A DNA stretch of 64,000 nucleotides from Pseudomonadota bacterium (GTDB taxonomy: Bacteria > Pseudomonadota > Alphaproteobacteria > Rhizobiales > Xanthobacteraceae), in the NCBI GenBank assembly GCA_018971625.1, contig JAGXAJ010000003.1, forward strand, positions 1 through 64,000. Direction: 5' to 3'. Within the stretch, counting starts at the first letter, position 1; every line of letters begins with the position of its first letter. The notes beneath the pieces are model-generated. The model was not told where the DNA came from and made no database searches. It saw nothing but the letters and a program-made list of their open reading frames with translations. A program made the translations under genes and the position numbers. Of the stretch, positions 8,814 through 18,131 are shown one piece after another.

Positions 8814-11474
8814 CTACGAGGTTGCCTCCCTGACCAGCTCGTCGGCGGCTTCCGCCAGCAGCTCGTCCGAAGCTTCGCCATAAACTGACTCGCGACCGAT
8901 TTCCAGCATCACCGGCACCGCCAGTGGGGAAACATGCTCGAGTTCCCGGTGCACGATCCGGCCCTGGATGCGCGACAGCATGTCGCCGAGCCGCTTGAGA
9001 TCGAGCAAACCGGTCGCCGCATCCGCCCGAGCGGCGCGCAACAGCACGTGATCGCCCTGATGCTTGCGCAGGACGTCGTAGACCAGATCGGTCGAGAACA
9101 GCACCTGGCGACGGCTTTTCTCCTCACCGGTAAAGCGCCGCGCGATCAGGCCCGAGATCACCGCCGCGGTGCGGAACATGCGCTTCATCAGCGCGGATTC
9201 GGCGAGCCACGCTTCGAGGTCGTCGCCCAGCATGTCCGGATCGAACAGCGCGGCAAGATCGAGCTTGCCATGCCGGATCATGAACGACATGTCGCCGAGC
9301 CCCCACACCGCGAGCGCATACTCATTGGCGACAAAGCCGAGCGGACGCATCTTGGCGCGCTCCATTCGCCGGGTCAGCAGCATGCCAAGCGTCTGGTGCG
9401 CCAGCCGGCCCTCGAACGGATAACAGACGAGGTAATGCTTGTTGGCGCGCGGAAAGGTCTCGATCAGCAATTCGCGCACGCCGGGCACGCGCGAGAAATC
9501 CTTTTGCAGCGATAGCCAGTCGCGCACCTGATCGGGCAGCGCATTCCACGCGCGCTTGTCGTCGAGCAGATTGCGGACCCGTTCGGCGAGATAGGTCGAG
9601 AGCGGAAACTTGCCGCCCATATAGGACGGCACCTTGGCGTCGCTGTCGTTGGCGCGCGAGACGTAAACTTGATCCTCTGAGAGATGCTCATAGCGCACCA
9701 CCTCGCCGCCGAACACGAAGGTGTCGCCGAGCACAAGACCCTCGATGAAAGCTTCCTCGATCTCGCCGAGCATGCGGCCGCCGCGGCCAAGCGCGCCGGT
9801 CGAGCCCGATCCACCGCGCGAGCGCACCAGCCGCACCTTCAGCATCGGCTCCTCGACGATGGTGCCTACATTCAAGCGATAACTCTGCCGAATCTTGGGA
9901 TTGGCGACGCGCCAGCGTCCCGCGCTGTCCTGCTTGATGCGGGCGAAGCGCTCGTAACTCTTCAGCGCATAGCCGCCGGTGGCAACGAAATCCACGACGT
10001 CATCGAAATCCGTGCGGGTGAGGGCCGCATATGGCGCGGCCGTTCGTACTTCCGCGAACAATTCGTCCGTGAGAAACGGCTCGCCGCAGGCGCAGCCCAG
10101 GACGTGCTGCGCCAGCACGTCGAGCGCGCCGCTGCGCAGCGGCGGCGTATCCTGCGCGTTCTCGGCGACCGCATCGATCGCAACGCGGCATTCCAGCACC
10201 TCGAAGCGGTTGGCCGGCACCAGCACCGCCCGCGAGGCCTCATCGATGCGGTGATTGGCGCGGCCGATCCGCTGCATCAGCCGTGAGGCACCCTTGGGCG
10301 CGCCGATATTGATGACGAGATCGACATCGCCCCAGTCCACGCCGAGGTCGAGCGAGGAGGTGCAGACCACCCCGCGCAACTTGCCGGCCGCCATCGCGTC
10401 CTCGACCTTGCGGCGCTGCCCGACGTCGAGCGAACCGTGATGCAGCGCGATCGCAAGGTTGTCGTCGTTCATGCGCCAGAGATCCTGAAACAGCATCTCC
10501 GCCTGGCTGCGGGTGTTGACGAACACCAGCGAGGTCTTGTTGCGCTTGATCAGGTCGTAGATCTCGCCGAGCGCATGGCGCGCGGTGTGGCCGGCCCAGG
10601 GCAGGCGCTCCCTGCTATCGAGCATCTCGACCAGGGGCGGCGCGGCCCCGCCGGCCACGACGATATCTGCGGCTTCGCTATGGCCGTCGCGCTGCGGCAC
10701 CAGGAAGCGCGCCAGCGAATCCGGCTCGGCGACGGTGGCGGACAGGCCGATCGCGCGGACCTGCGGCGCCAGCTTCCACAGCCGCGCCAGATCCAGCGAC
10801 AACAGATCGCCGCGCTTGGAGGTCACCAGCGCGTGCAGCTCATCGAGCACGATGCGTTTCAGCGATGAAAACAGGAATGGCGCGTCGTCCGACGATAGCA
10901 GCAGCGCCAGTTGTTCCGGCGTAGTCAGCAGGATATCCGGCGGATAGCGCCGCTGCCGCTGCCGCCGCGACACCGGCGTATCGCCGGTGCGGGTCTCGAC
11001 CTTGATCGGCAGGCCCATCTGGGCGATCGGCGTTTCGAGGTTGCGCGCGATGTCGACCGCGAGCGCCTTCAGCGGGGAGATATAAAGGGTGTGCAGGCCG
11101 CGCGAGCGCTGCACGCCGCGTCCTGTGGAGACGACATAGCTGTGGGCACTGTGCGCTCCCTCCTCCCTTGTGGGGGAGAGTTGGGGAGAGGGGTAAGCCA
11201 CAGGGCTCTGTACTCGCGGCTCACCCCTCTCCCGCCGCCCTTCGGGCGTCGACCTCTCCCACAAGGGGAGAGGTGAAGAAGGAGCGCGCCCAATGCTCAA
11301 CTCCACCAGCGTTGGCAAAAAACCCGCCAGCGTCTTGCCTGCGCCGGTCGGCGCAATCAGAAGCGCGGAGCGATCCTGGCGAGCCTTGCCCAGCAGCGCG
11401 AGCTGATGCTCACGCGGCGTCCAGCCGCGCGCCGCGAACCATCCTAGAAAACGGTCCGGCAGCAGCGCATCCAT
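8814..11474 (-). CDS. ligase-associated DEXH-box DNA helicase (Lhr-Core type)
   Basis: APTGAGKTLAGFLP, VLDELHALV, GLSATVA, GVVCTSSLDLGVDWG, QRIGRANHR; start placed at MDALLPDRFLGWFAARGW. Confidence 0.9.
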   Translation of the reverse strand: MDALLPDRFLGWFAARGWTPREHQLALLGKARQDRSALLIAPTGAGKTLAGFLPTLVELSIGRAPSSPLPLWERSTPEGRRERGEPRVQSPVAYPSPQLSPTREEGAHSAHSYVVSTGRGVQRSRGLHTLYISPLKALAVDIARNLETPIAQMGLPIKVETRTGDTPVSRRQRQRRYPPDILLTTPEQLALLLSSDDAPFLFSSLKRIVLDELHALVTSKRGDLLSLDLARLWKLAPQVRAIGLSATVAEPDSLARFLVPQRDGHSEAADIVVAGGAAPPLVEMLDSRERLPWAGHTARHALGEIYDLIKRNKTSLVFVNTRSQAEMLFQDLWRMNDDNLAIALHHGSLDVGQRRKVEDAMAAGKLRGVVCTSSLDLGVDWGDVDLVINIGAPKGASRLMQRIGRANHRIDEASRAVLVPANRFEVLECRVAIDAVAENAQDTPPLRSGALDVLAQHVLGCACGEPFLTDELFAEVRTAAPYAALTRTDFDDVVDFVATGGYALKSYERFARIKQDSAGRWRVANPKIRQSYRLNVGTIVEEPMLKVRLVRSRGGSGSTGALGRGGRMLGEIEEAFIEGLVLGDTFVFGGEVVRYEHLSEDQVYVSRANDSDAKVPSYMGGKFPLSTYLAERVRNLLDDKRAWNALPDQVRDWLSLQKDFSRVPGVRELLIETFPRANKHYLVCYPFEGRLAHQTLGMLLTRRMERAKMRPLGFVANEYALAVWGLGDMSFMIRHGKLDLAALFDPDMLGDDLEAWLAESALMKRMFRTAAVISGLIARRFTGEEKSRRQVLFSTDLVYDVLRKHQGDHVLLRAARADAATGLLDLKRLGDMLSRIQGRIVHRELEHVSPLAVPVMLEIGRESVYGEASDELLAEAADELVREATS
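11155..11284. repeat. palindromic repeat inserted in frame in the Lhr helicase gene
   Basis: gctccctcctcccttgtgggggagag...ggctcacccctctcccgccgcccttcgggcgtcgacctctcccacaaggggagaggtgaagaaggagc; translated SSPLPLWERSTPEGRRERGEPRVQSPVAYPSPQLSPTREEGAHSA. Confidence 0.85.
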
Positions 11475-11589
11475 CTCAGCCGGAGATGCGGGCAATCCTT
11501 GGGGTGGCGGCACAGTGCTGGAGGTAAGAACTCCCTTCCGGTTCGTCGAGGGCGATACGGGTCGAACCAGCCCCCACCCGACTATCTCC

Positions 11590-12516
11590 TCAGGGTTTGC
11601 TGGCGACCACGACGAGGCCCGGCGCCGGCAAATTGTCTTCATTGCGCGCCGACAAATCCTCGCACTGCGCGAGCTTGAAACCCGCGGTGGCGACCTGCGC
11701 GCGCACGTATGGCGCGCTGTGGGCATAGCGCAGCCCCCCGCCGATCGTGACGCCTTCGCCATCATGGGTCTCGACCGTGAAGGCGAACAGCCCGCCTGAT
11801 ATCAACACCCGCATCGCCTCGCGCAGCACCGGTGCGAGATCGGAGACATAGACCATGGCATCCGCGGCGAGGACCAGATCGACGCTGACGTCCGGTTTGC
11901 CGCGCAAACCCTGCGCCATGTCGGCGACTTCCAGCTCCGCATAGAGACCGGTCAATCGCGCCCGCTCGATCATGCGCGGCGACAGGTCGATGCCGGTGAA
12001 GCGATCGACTTCCTTGGCGAAGGCGGTCGCCGCCAGGCCGGTACCGCAGCCGAGATCGATGGCGCGCTTGAAGAACGCGGGCTTCCGTCCCGCCGCGCGC
12101 ACCGACAGCACCGCCTTGAACAACAGCGACGGGCCGCGATAGCCGAGATCGTCGATCAGCGCCGCCTCGAACCGCGGCGCATATTGATCGAACAGCGTCT
12201 GCACATAGGCCGGCGGCATGTCGGCCAGAGGCTCGACTCCGAGCCGCATCAAATGCAGGCTGGCGCCATGGCGGTCGTCGGGATCGACGCAGCGCGCCTG
12301 GCGAAAGGCCGTGATCGCCGCATCATCCTCGCCGAGCTGCGCACGGATTTCGCCGAGCTTAAACCAGGCCGAGGCGAAGTTCGGCGCGAGCTCCGTGGCC
12401 TGCAATAGCAGCTCGGCGGCGGCGGCGAGATCTCCCTTTAGCTGCAGGTCGCGGGCGAATTCGAACCGGCGGTCGGCAATCATGTCGCCGGAGGACAGGA
12501 ACAGGCGCGCGGGCAT
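11590..12516 (-). CDS. TPR-containing class I SAM-dependent methyltransferase
   Basis: RAIDLGCGTGLAATAFA and TPR-like N-terminus. Confidence 0.85.
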   Translation of the reverse strand: MPARLFLSSGDMIADRRFEFARDLQLKGDLAAAAELLLQATELAPNFASAWFKLGEIRAQLGEDDAAITAFRQARCVDPDDRHGASLHLMRLGVEPLADMPPAYVQTLFDQYAPRFEAALIDDLGYRGPSLLFKAVLSVRAAGRKPAFFKRAIDLGCGTGLAATAFAKEVDRFTGIDLSPRMIERARLTGLYAELEVADMAQGLRGKPDVSVDLVLAADAMVYVSDLAPVLREAMRVLISGGLFAFTVETHDGEGVTIGGGLRYAHSAPYVRAQVATAGFKLAQCEDLSARNEDNLPAPGLVVVASKP

Positions 12517-12569
12517 CGGTGTACGAGTTGGTCTCTAAAACTGATCTGCGTTCTGCCTATATACCTGAC

Positions 12570-13607
12570 ATGCGTGCGCAAGACATCCTGATGCCGGTTG
12601 CCGCCGGCCTGTGCTGCAGGCCCGGCGGATTTCACATTGATCCGGTGCGGCCGGTCGAGCGCGCGGTCATTACCCACGGCCATTCCGACCACGCCCGGGC
12701 CGGCCATGGCGCGGTGCTGGCCACCCAAGAGACGCTCGACATGATGCGGCTACGCTACGGCGACGATTTCGCCCGGACCACGCAGGCGATCGCCTATGGC
12801 GAAGAGATCAGGCTCGGCGACGTCGCGGTCAAATTCCATCCCGCCGGCCACGTACTGGGCTCGGCGCAGGTCGCGGTCTCCTGCAAGGATACCTGCATCG
12901 TCGCTTCCGGCGACTACAAGGATGCGCCCGATCCCACCTGCGCACCGTTCGAAGTGGTGCCGTGCGACGTGTTCATCACCGAGGCGACGTTCGGACTGCC
13001 GGTATTCCGCCATGGCGACGCCGCGGAAGAGGTGAAGAAGCTGCTCGCTTCGGTGGCGCTGTTCCCGGAGCGCGCGCATCTGGTTGGCGCCTACTCGCTC
13101 GGCAAGGCTCAGCGCGTGATCGCATTGCTGCGCGCGGCTGGTTACGACGCGCCGATCTACCTGCACGGTGCGATGGAAAAGATCACACATTATTATCAAA
13201 GCCGCGGCATTGGCCTCGGCGAGTTGCGTCTCGTCAAGGGCATGAAGAAGGCCGATCTCGCCGGCACCATCACGCTGGCGCCGCCGTCGGCGACCTCGGA
13301 TATCTGGACCCGGCGTTTTCCCGATCCGGTCACGGCCTTTGCATCGGGCTGGATGCGGGTCCGTGCCCGCGCGCGGCAGCGTGGTGTCGAATTGCCGCTG
13401 GTGATTTCCGATCACGCCGATTGGGATGGCCTGACCGCCACCATCGACGCCACCGGCGCCGGTGAGATCTGGGTCACCCATGGCCAGGAGGACGCGCTGG
13501 TGCACTGGTGCACGGCCAGGGGACTAGCCGCGCGGCCGCTCGATCTGGTTGGCTATGGCGACGAGGACGAAGCCGACGCGCCGGCCGGCGAGGACGTTGA
13601 GGCATGA
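12570..13607 (+). CDS. ligase-associated MBL-fold DNA exonuclease
   Basis: MRAQDILMPVAAGLCCRPGGFHIDPVRPVERAVITHGHSDHARAGH; CPSF/beta-CASP-like HxHxDH; overlaps ligase start. Confidence 0.87.
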   Translation: MRAQDILMPVAAGLCCRPGGFHIDPVRPVERAVITHGHSDHARAGHGAVLATQETLDMMRLRYGDDFARTTQAIAYGEEIRLGDVAVKFHPAGHVLGSAQVAVSCKDTCIVASGDYKDAPDPTCAPFEVVPCDVFITEATFGLPVFRHGDAAEEVKKLLASVALFPERAHLVGAYSLGKAQRVIALLRAAGYDAPIYLHGAMEKITHYYQSRGIGLGELRLVKGMKKADLAGTITLAPPSATSDIWTRRFPDPVTAFASGWMRVRARARQRGVELPLVISDHADWDGLTATIDATGAGEIWVTHGQEDALVHWCTARGLAARPLDLVGYGDEDEADAPAGEDVEA

Positions 13608-15499
13608 ACCGCTTCGCCGAGCTGCTCGATCGCCTTGCCTATGAGCCGGGCCGCAACAACAAGCTGCGGCTGATCACGAACTATTTCCGCGCCACTGAAG
13701 ACCCCGATCGCGGCTATGCGCTGGCGGCGCTGACTGGCGCGCTTTCGTTCAAGCACGCCAAGCCTGGCCTGATCCGCGACCTGATCGCAGAGCGCACCGA
13801 TCCCGTGCTGTTCGCGCTGTCCTACGATTACGTCGGCGATCTCTCGGAGACCGTCGCGCTGATGTGGCCGAAGGCGTCGATCAATCACGAAGGTTCGTTG
13901 CGTGGCTCCCCCTCTCCCCAACCCTCCCCCACGAGGGGGGAGGAAGTCGCGCACAAATTGCAGCCGTCGCATCGCTCGGCAACGGGCAAACCTGCGAACC
14001 CGTCCACGGCAGATGCAGAACTTCTTTCTGTTCCCTCTCCCCTTGTGGGAAAGGGTCAGGGAGAGGGGTATCACGAGCACACCGCTCGTGAGCAAATCCG
14101 CCCAGACCATAACAACCCTCCCCCGCCGACGCTGACCGACGTCGTCACCACGCTGCGCACGCTCGGCAAGACCGAACTGCCGAAGCAGCTTGCGCGCTGG
14201 CTGGACGAGCTGGACGAGACCGGCCGCTGGGCGCTGTTGAAACTCGTCACCGGCGCAATGCGGATCGGCATCTCGGCCCGGCTCGCCAAAACGGCCGCCG
14301 CAGCGCTCGGCGACAAGGACGCGCATGACCTCGAACTGATGTGGCCAGGTCTCGCGCCGCCCTATCTCGATCTTTTCGCCTGGCTGGAAGGCCGCGCCGA
14401 CAAGCCGGTCAATCTCGACCCCGCGCCGTTCCGGCCGGTGATGCTGGCGCACGCGATCGAGGATACGGATTTTGCCGATCTGGATGCTACGGACTATGTC
14501 GCGGAATGGAAATGGGACGGCATCCGCGTGCAGGCGGTCAGCGGCCGCGACGAACATGGCAATTTGCAGGTCCGGCTCTATTCGCGCAGCGGCGAAGACA
14601 TCACCAAGAGCTTTCCTGACCTATTGCCTTCGCTGCATCTACCCGGCGCGATCGACGGCGAGTTATTGGTGCTGCGCGATGGCCGGGTGCAGACCTTCAA
14701 CGTGCTGCAGCAGCGGCTGAACCGCAAAGTGGTCTCGCCGAAGCTGTTGAAGGACTATCCAATCCATTTGCGCGCCTACGACCTGCTCGGCGAAGGCGAC
14801 GGCGATTTGCGCGAATTGCCGTTTACCGAGCGTCGCGAACGGCTGGAGGCATTCGTCGGGAAATTGAACGATCCGCGGATCGATCTGTCGCCCATCGTTG
14901 CCTTTGACCACTGGGAAGACCTGCGAGCTGCGCGCGCCGACCCGGCGACGGCCAGCGCCGGCGAGGATGCCGAAGCCGTCGAGGGGGTGATGCTCAAGCG
15001 GCGCGATGCGCCCTATCTACCGGGCCGACCGAAAGGTCAATGGTGGAAATGGAAGCGAGACCCGCACATCATCGACGCCGTCTTGATGTACGCCCAGCGC
15101 GGCCACGGCAAGCGCTCGTCCTATTATTCCGACTACACGTTCGGGGTCTGGACGGGAGACGACGACGGCGAGCAACTGGTGCCGGTCGGCAAGGCCTATT
15201 TCGGCTTCACCGACGAGGAGCTGCTGCAGATCGATCGTTTCGTGCGCCGCAACACCACCGAGAAATTCGGACCGGTTCGTCATGTCGTTCATGAACCTGA
15301 ACAGGGGCTGGTGCTGGAAGTCGCCTTCGAAGGACTGGCGCGCTCACCGCGACACAAATCCGGCGTGGCGATGCGGTTTCCGCGCATCAACCGGCTGCGC
15401 TGGGACAAGCCGCCGCGTGAGGCCGACCGGCTGGAAACATTGGAGCGGATGCTGAAGGCAGATTCGGCAAAACAAGCCGTCGCCGTGGAAAGCCATTGA
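13604..15499 (+). CDS. ATP-dependent DNA ligase of the LIG-EXO-LHR-MPE repair cluster
   Basis: Adenylation motif EWKWDGIRVQ, SRSGEDITKSFPDL, EGVMLKRRDAPYLPGRPKGQWWKWKRD. Confidence 0.9.
   Translation: MNRFAELLDRLAYEPGRNNKLRLITNYFRATEDPDRGYALAALTGALSFKHAKPGLIRDLIAERTDPVLFALSYDYVGDLSETVALMWPKASINHEGSLRGSPSPQPSPTRGEEVAHKLQPSHRSATGKPANPSTADAELLSVPSPLVGKGQGEGYHEHTAREQIRPDHNNPPPPTLTDVVTTLRTLGKTELPKQLARWLDELDETGRWALLKLVTGAMRIGISARLAKTAAAALGDKDAHDLELMWPGLAPPYLDLFAWLEGRADKPVNLDPAPFRPVMLAHAIEDTDFADLDATDYVAEWKWDGIRVQAVSGRDEHGNLQVRLYSRSGEDITKSFPDLLPSLHLPGAIDGELLVLRDGRVQTFNVLQQRLNRKVVSPKLLKDYPIHLRAYDLLGEGDGDLRELPFTERRERLEAFVGKLNDPRIDLSPIVAFDHWEDLRAARADPATASAGEDAEAVEGVMLKRRDAPYLPGRPKGQWWKWKRDPHIIDAVLMYAQRGHGKRSSYYSDYTFGVWTGDDDGEQLVPVGKAYFGFTDEELLQIDRFVRRNTTEKFGPVRHVVHEPEQGLVLEVAFEGLARSPRHKSGVAMRFPRINRLRWDKPPREADRLETLERMLKADSAKQAVAVESH
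13902..14080. repeat. palindromic repeat inserted in frame in the DNA ligase gene
   Basis: gtggctccccctctccccaaccctcccccacgaggggggagg...gttccctctccccttgtgggaaagggtcagggagaggggtatcacgagcac; translated RGSPSPQPSPTRGEE...VPSPLVGKGQGEGYHEH. Confidence 0.85.
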
Positions 15500-15540
15500 C
15501 GGCGCCAGCCGGGTTCCCCATCTGCCTGTGCTGGACTGGA

Positions 15541-15642
15541 GCCTTTTCCGTTCCGATGGAATCGGAACGGGGCTCTAGATTCTTGTTTTGACGCGTTTTC
15601 TTCATGCGAACCGGTATCCACTTCGCTCGAAAACGCTCTAGA
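15541..15642. repeat. dispersed intergenic repeat typical of Bradyrhizobium relatives
   Basis: ttccgatggaatcggaacggggctctagattcttgttttgacgcgttttcttcatgcgaaccggtatccacttcgctcgaaaacgct; recognised as a multi-copy sequence in this clade. Confidence 0.65.
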
Positions 15643-15672
15643 ATGCGACGCGAGCAGCGCGGGAGACGATCG

Positions 15673-15975
15673 ATGGTCAACGACACCAGGGAATTGCCGG
15701 CGAGCCAGGACGCGATGCACCGCTTCCTCGGCGGCTCGCCAATTGCGGTGGCGTTTCGGCTAATCCTGCTGTCGATCCTGGTCGGCGTGGTGCTGGCTGC
15801 GATCGGCTTCGATCCCTGGAATATCGTCCGCAGCATCCACCTGCTGTTCGAACGCATCTGGAACCTGGGCTTCGACGCGATCAATGGGCTATGGCGCTAC
15901 TTCCTGCTCGGCGCCGTGATCGTGGTCCCGGTCTGGTTGCTGTCGCGGCTGTTCGGCGCGCCGCGCGGCCGATGA
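15673..15975 (+). CDS. DUF6460-like small membrane protein
   Basis: MVNDTRELPASQDAMHRFLGGSPIAVAFRLILLSILVGVVLAAIGFDPWNI. Confidence 0.7.
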   Translation: MVNDTRELPASQDAMHRFLGGSPIAVAFRLILLSILVGVVLAAIGFDPWNIVRSIHLLFERIWNLGFDAINGLWRYFLLGAVIVVPVWLLSRLFGAPRGR

Positions 15976-15994
15976 TTTCGGCAGGTCCGGACCG

Positions 15995-16729
15995 ATGCGC
16001 TTGCAATTCGTCGGCTGCGGCGACGCGCTGGGATCGGGGGGCCGCTATAACACCTGCTTTCACCTCACGGGCGATCGCGTCAATTGCCTGGTCGATTGTG
16101 GCGCGTCATCGCTGCCGGCGTTGAAGAAACTCGGGATCGCGCGCGATGACATCGACCTGATCCTGATCACGCATTTCCATGGCGATCATTTTGCCGGATT
16201 GCCTTTCCTGCTGCTCGACGCACAGTTCAGCCGTCGCAGCCGCCCGCTGGTCATCGCAGGCCCCGAAGGCATCGAGATGCGGCTGACACAGGTGATGGAA
16301 GCGCTATTCGAGCATTCCTCGAAGACAAGGCCGAAGTTCGATCTGTCCGTCGTCGCGCTGAAGCCGAAGGAGAAGCGCACGTTCGGCGCTGTCACCATCA
16401 CGCCCTATCCCGTCGTGCACGGCGAATCCGGCGGCCCGTTCCTCGGATACCGGATCGAGGCCGAAAGCCGCGTTATCGCCTATAGCGCCGACACCGAGTG
16501 GACGGAGACGCTGATCCCGCTGGCGCGCGGTGCCGATCTGTTCGTTGCCGAAGCCTACTACTACGACAAGATCGTCAGGAATCATCTTAGCCTCAGCACT
16601 CTTCAGGCGCGATTGCCCGAGATCGAACCGAAGCAGTTGATCCTGACCCATATGAGCGACGACATGCTGGGCCGCCTGGATACGCTCGCGCACACGCCGG
16701 CGCATGACGGCATGATCGTCGAGCTCTAG
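15995..16729 (+). CDS. MBL-fold metallohydrolase (RNase Z-like)
   Basis: MRLQFVGCGDALGSGGRYNTCF...LILITHFHGDHFAGLPFLL. Confidence 0.88.
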   Translation: MRLQFVGCGDALGSGGRYNTCFHLTGDRVNCLVDCGASSLPALKKLGIARDDIDLILITHFHGDHFAGLPFLLLDAQFSRRSRPLVIAGPEGIEMRLTQVMEALFEHSSKTRPKFDLSVVALKPKEKRTFGAVTITPYPVVHGESGGPFLGYRIEAESRVIAYSADTEWTETLIPLARGADLFVAEAYYYDKIVRNHLSLSTLQARLPEIEPKQLILTHMSDDMLGRLDTLAHTPAHDGMIVEL

Positions 16730-16731
16730 GG

Positions 16732-18054
16732 ATGAATTTCATCTTCAGTTCGCCATCGAAAGTAACGACCGCGCAGGTATTCGCCATCGCCGGTCCGGCG
16801 ATGGTTGCAAACCTGACGACGCCGTTGATCGGCATCGTCTCGACCACCGCGATCGGACGGCTCGGCGACGCCACGCTGCTTGGCGGCGTGGCGATGGCCT
16901 CGGTGCTGTTCGATTGCATGTTCTGGCTGTTCGCCTTCCTGCGCATGAGCACCGTCGCCTTTACCGCGCAGGCGATCGGTGCAGGCGCAACCCGGGAAGT
17001 GCAGGCGATCCTGGTGCGCGGCTTTATCGTGGCGGCCGTGATCGGCACAGGCCTGATCGCGCTGCAAATGCCGCTGGCTGCGGTGTTGCTCGGCGCCATG
17101 GGTGGCAGCGAAGGCATTTCGCGCGCGGCGCGGACCTATTTCGTGATTCGGATCTGGTCGGCGCCGCTGGCGCTCGCCAATTACGTCGTGCTCGGCTGGC
17201 TGATCGGGCAGGCCCGCGCCCAACTGGCGCTCGGCGTCCAGATCGCGATCAACCTGATCAACATGACGGCGACGGTGCTTCTGGTGCAGGTGCTCGATAC
17301 CGGCATCGCGGGCGCAGCAAGCGCCGCCGTCATCGCGGAAGCAACCGGCCTCGTGCTCGGCGTGCTGATCGCGCGGCATCTGCGAGGCGGCTTTTCCGTG
17401 CCGCGCGCCACGCTGTTCGATCGCGCCAGACTGATGCGCATGCTCGCGGTCAACCGCGACATCATGATCCGCACCGCATCACTGATCACGGCATTCCTGT
17501 TTTTCACCGCACAAAGCGCCCGCTCCGGCGACGTAACGCTCGCCGCCAATGCCGTGCTGAATAATTTCCTTTTGATCAGCGCCTTTTTCCTCGATGGTCT
17601 TGCCAATGCCGCCGAGCAGCTTTGCGGCCGCGCCTATGGCGCGCGCGACAAAAGCGCGTTCGCGGGCGCGGTGAGATTGGTGGTGATCTGGGGCTTTGGC
17701 TTTGCGCTGGTGGTGACCGCGACGTTTGCGCTGTTTGGCCCCGCGCTGATCGACATGATGACCGCGAGCCCCGACGTGCGGCACGGCGCGCGTCTGTATC
17801 TGTGGTCCGTCGTACTGGCGCCGCTGCTCGGCGTGTGCGCCTTTACCTATGATGGGGTCTACATCGGCGCGACCTGGGCGCGCGACATGCGCAACCTCAT
17901 GGTGCTGTCGCTGGTGATCTTCCTGTCGGCCTGGTTTGCACTCCGCGGCTTCGGCAACGCCGGACTATGGGGTGCGCTGCTGATCTTCTATGCCGCGCGC
18001 GGCGGGCTGGAGGCAATGCGGTATCCCTCACTATTGAAGGCGTCGTTTGCATGA
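16732..18054 (+). CDS. MATE family efflux transporter
   Basis: 12-TM pattern; FAIAGPAMVANLTTPLIGIVSTTAIGRLGDATLLGG. Confidence 0.88.
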   Translation: MNFIFSSPSKVTTAQVFAIAGPAMVANLTTPLIGIVSTTAIGRLGDATLLGGVAMASVLFDCMFWLFAFLRMSTVAFTAQAIGAGATREVQAILVRGFIVAAVIGTGLIALQMPLAAVLLGAMGGSEGISRAARTYFVIRIWSAPLALANYVVLGWLIGQARAQLALGVQIAINLINMTATVLLVQVLDTGIAGAASAAVIAEATGLVLGVLIARHLRGGFSVPRATLFDRARLMRMLAVNRDIMIRTASLITAFLFFTAQSARSGDVTLAANAVLNNFLLISAFFLDGLANAAEQLCGRAYGARDKSAFAGAVRLVVIWGFGFALVVTATFALFGPALIDMMTASPDVRHGARLYLWSVVLAPLLGVCAFTYDGVYIGATWARDMRNLMVLSLVIFLSAWFALRGFGNAGLWGALLIFYAARGGLEAMRYPSLLKASFA

Positions 18055-18131
18055 AGCTAAAAGCGCTTCGACTGCTGCGTGAGGGGCCTTGATCAGCGGC
18101 GCACCGCAGCGCATCCGGGCAGAATGAACTC

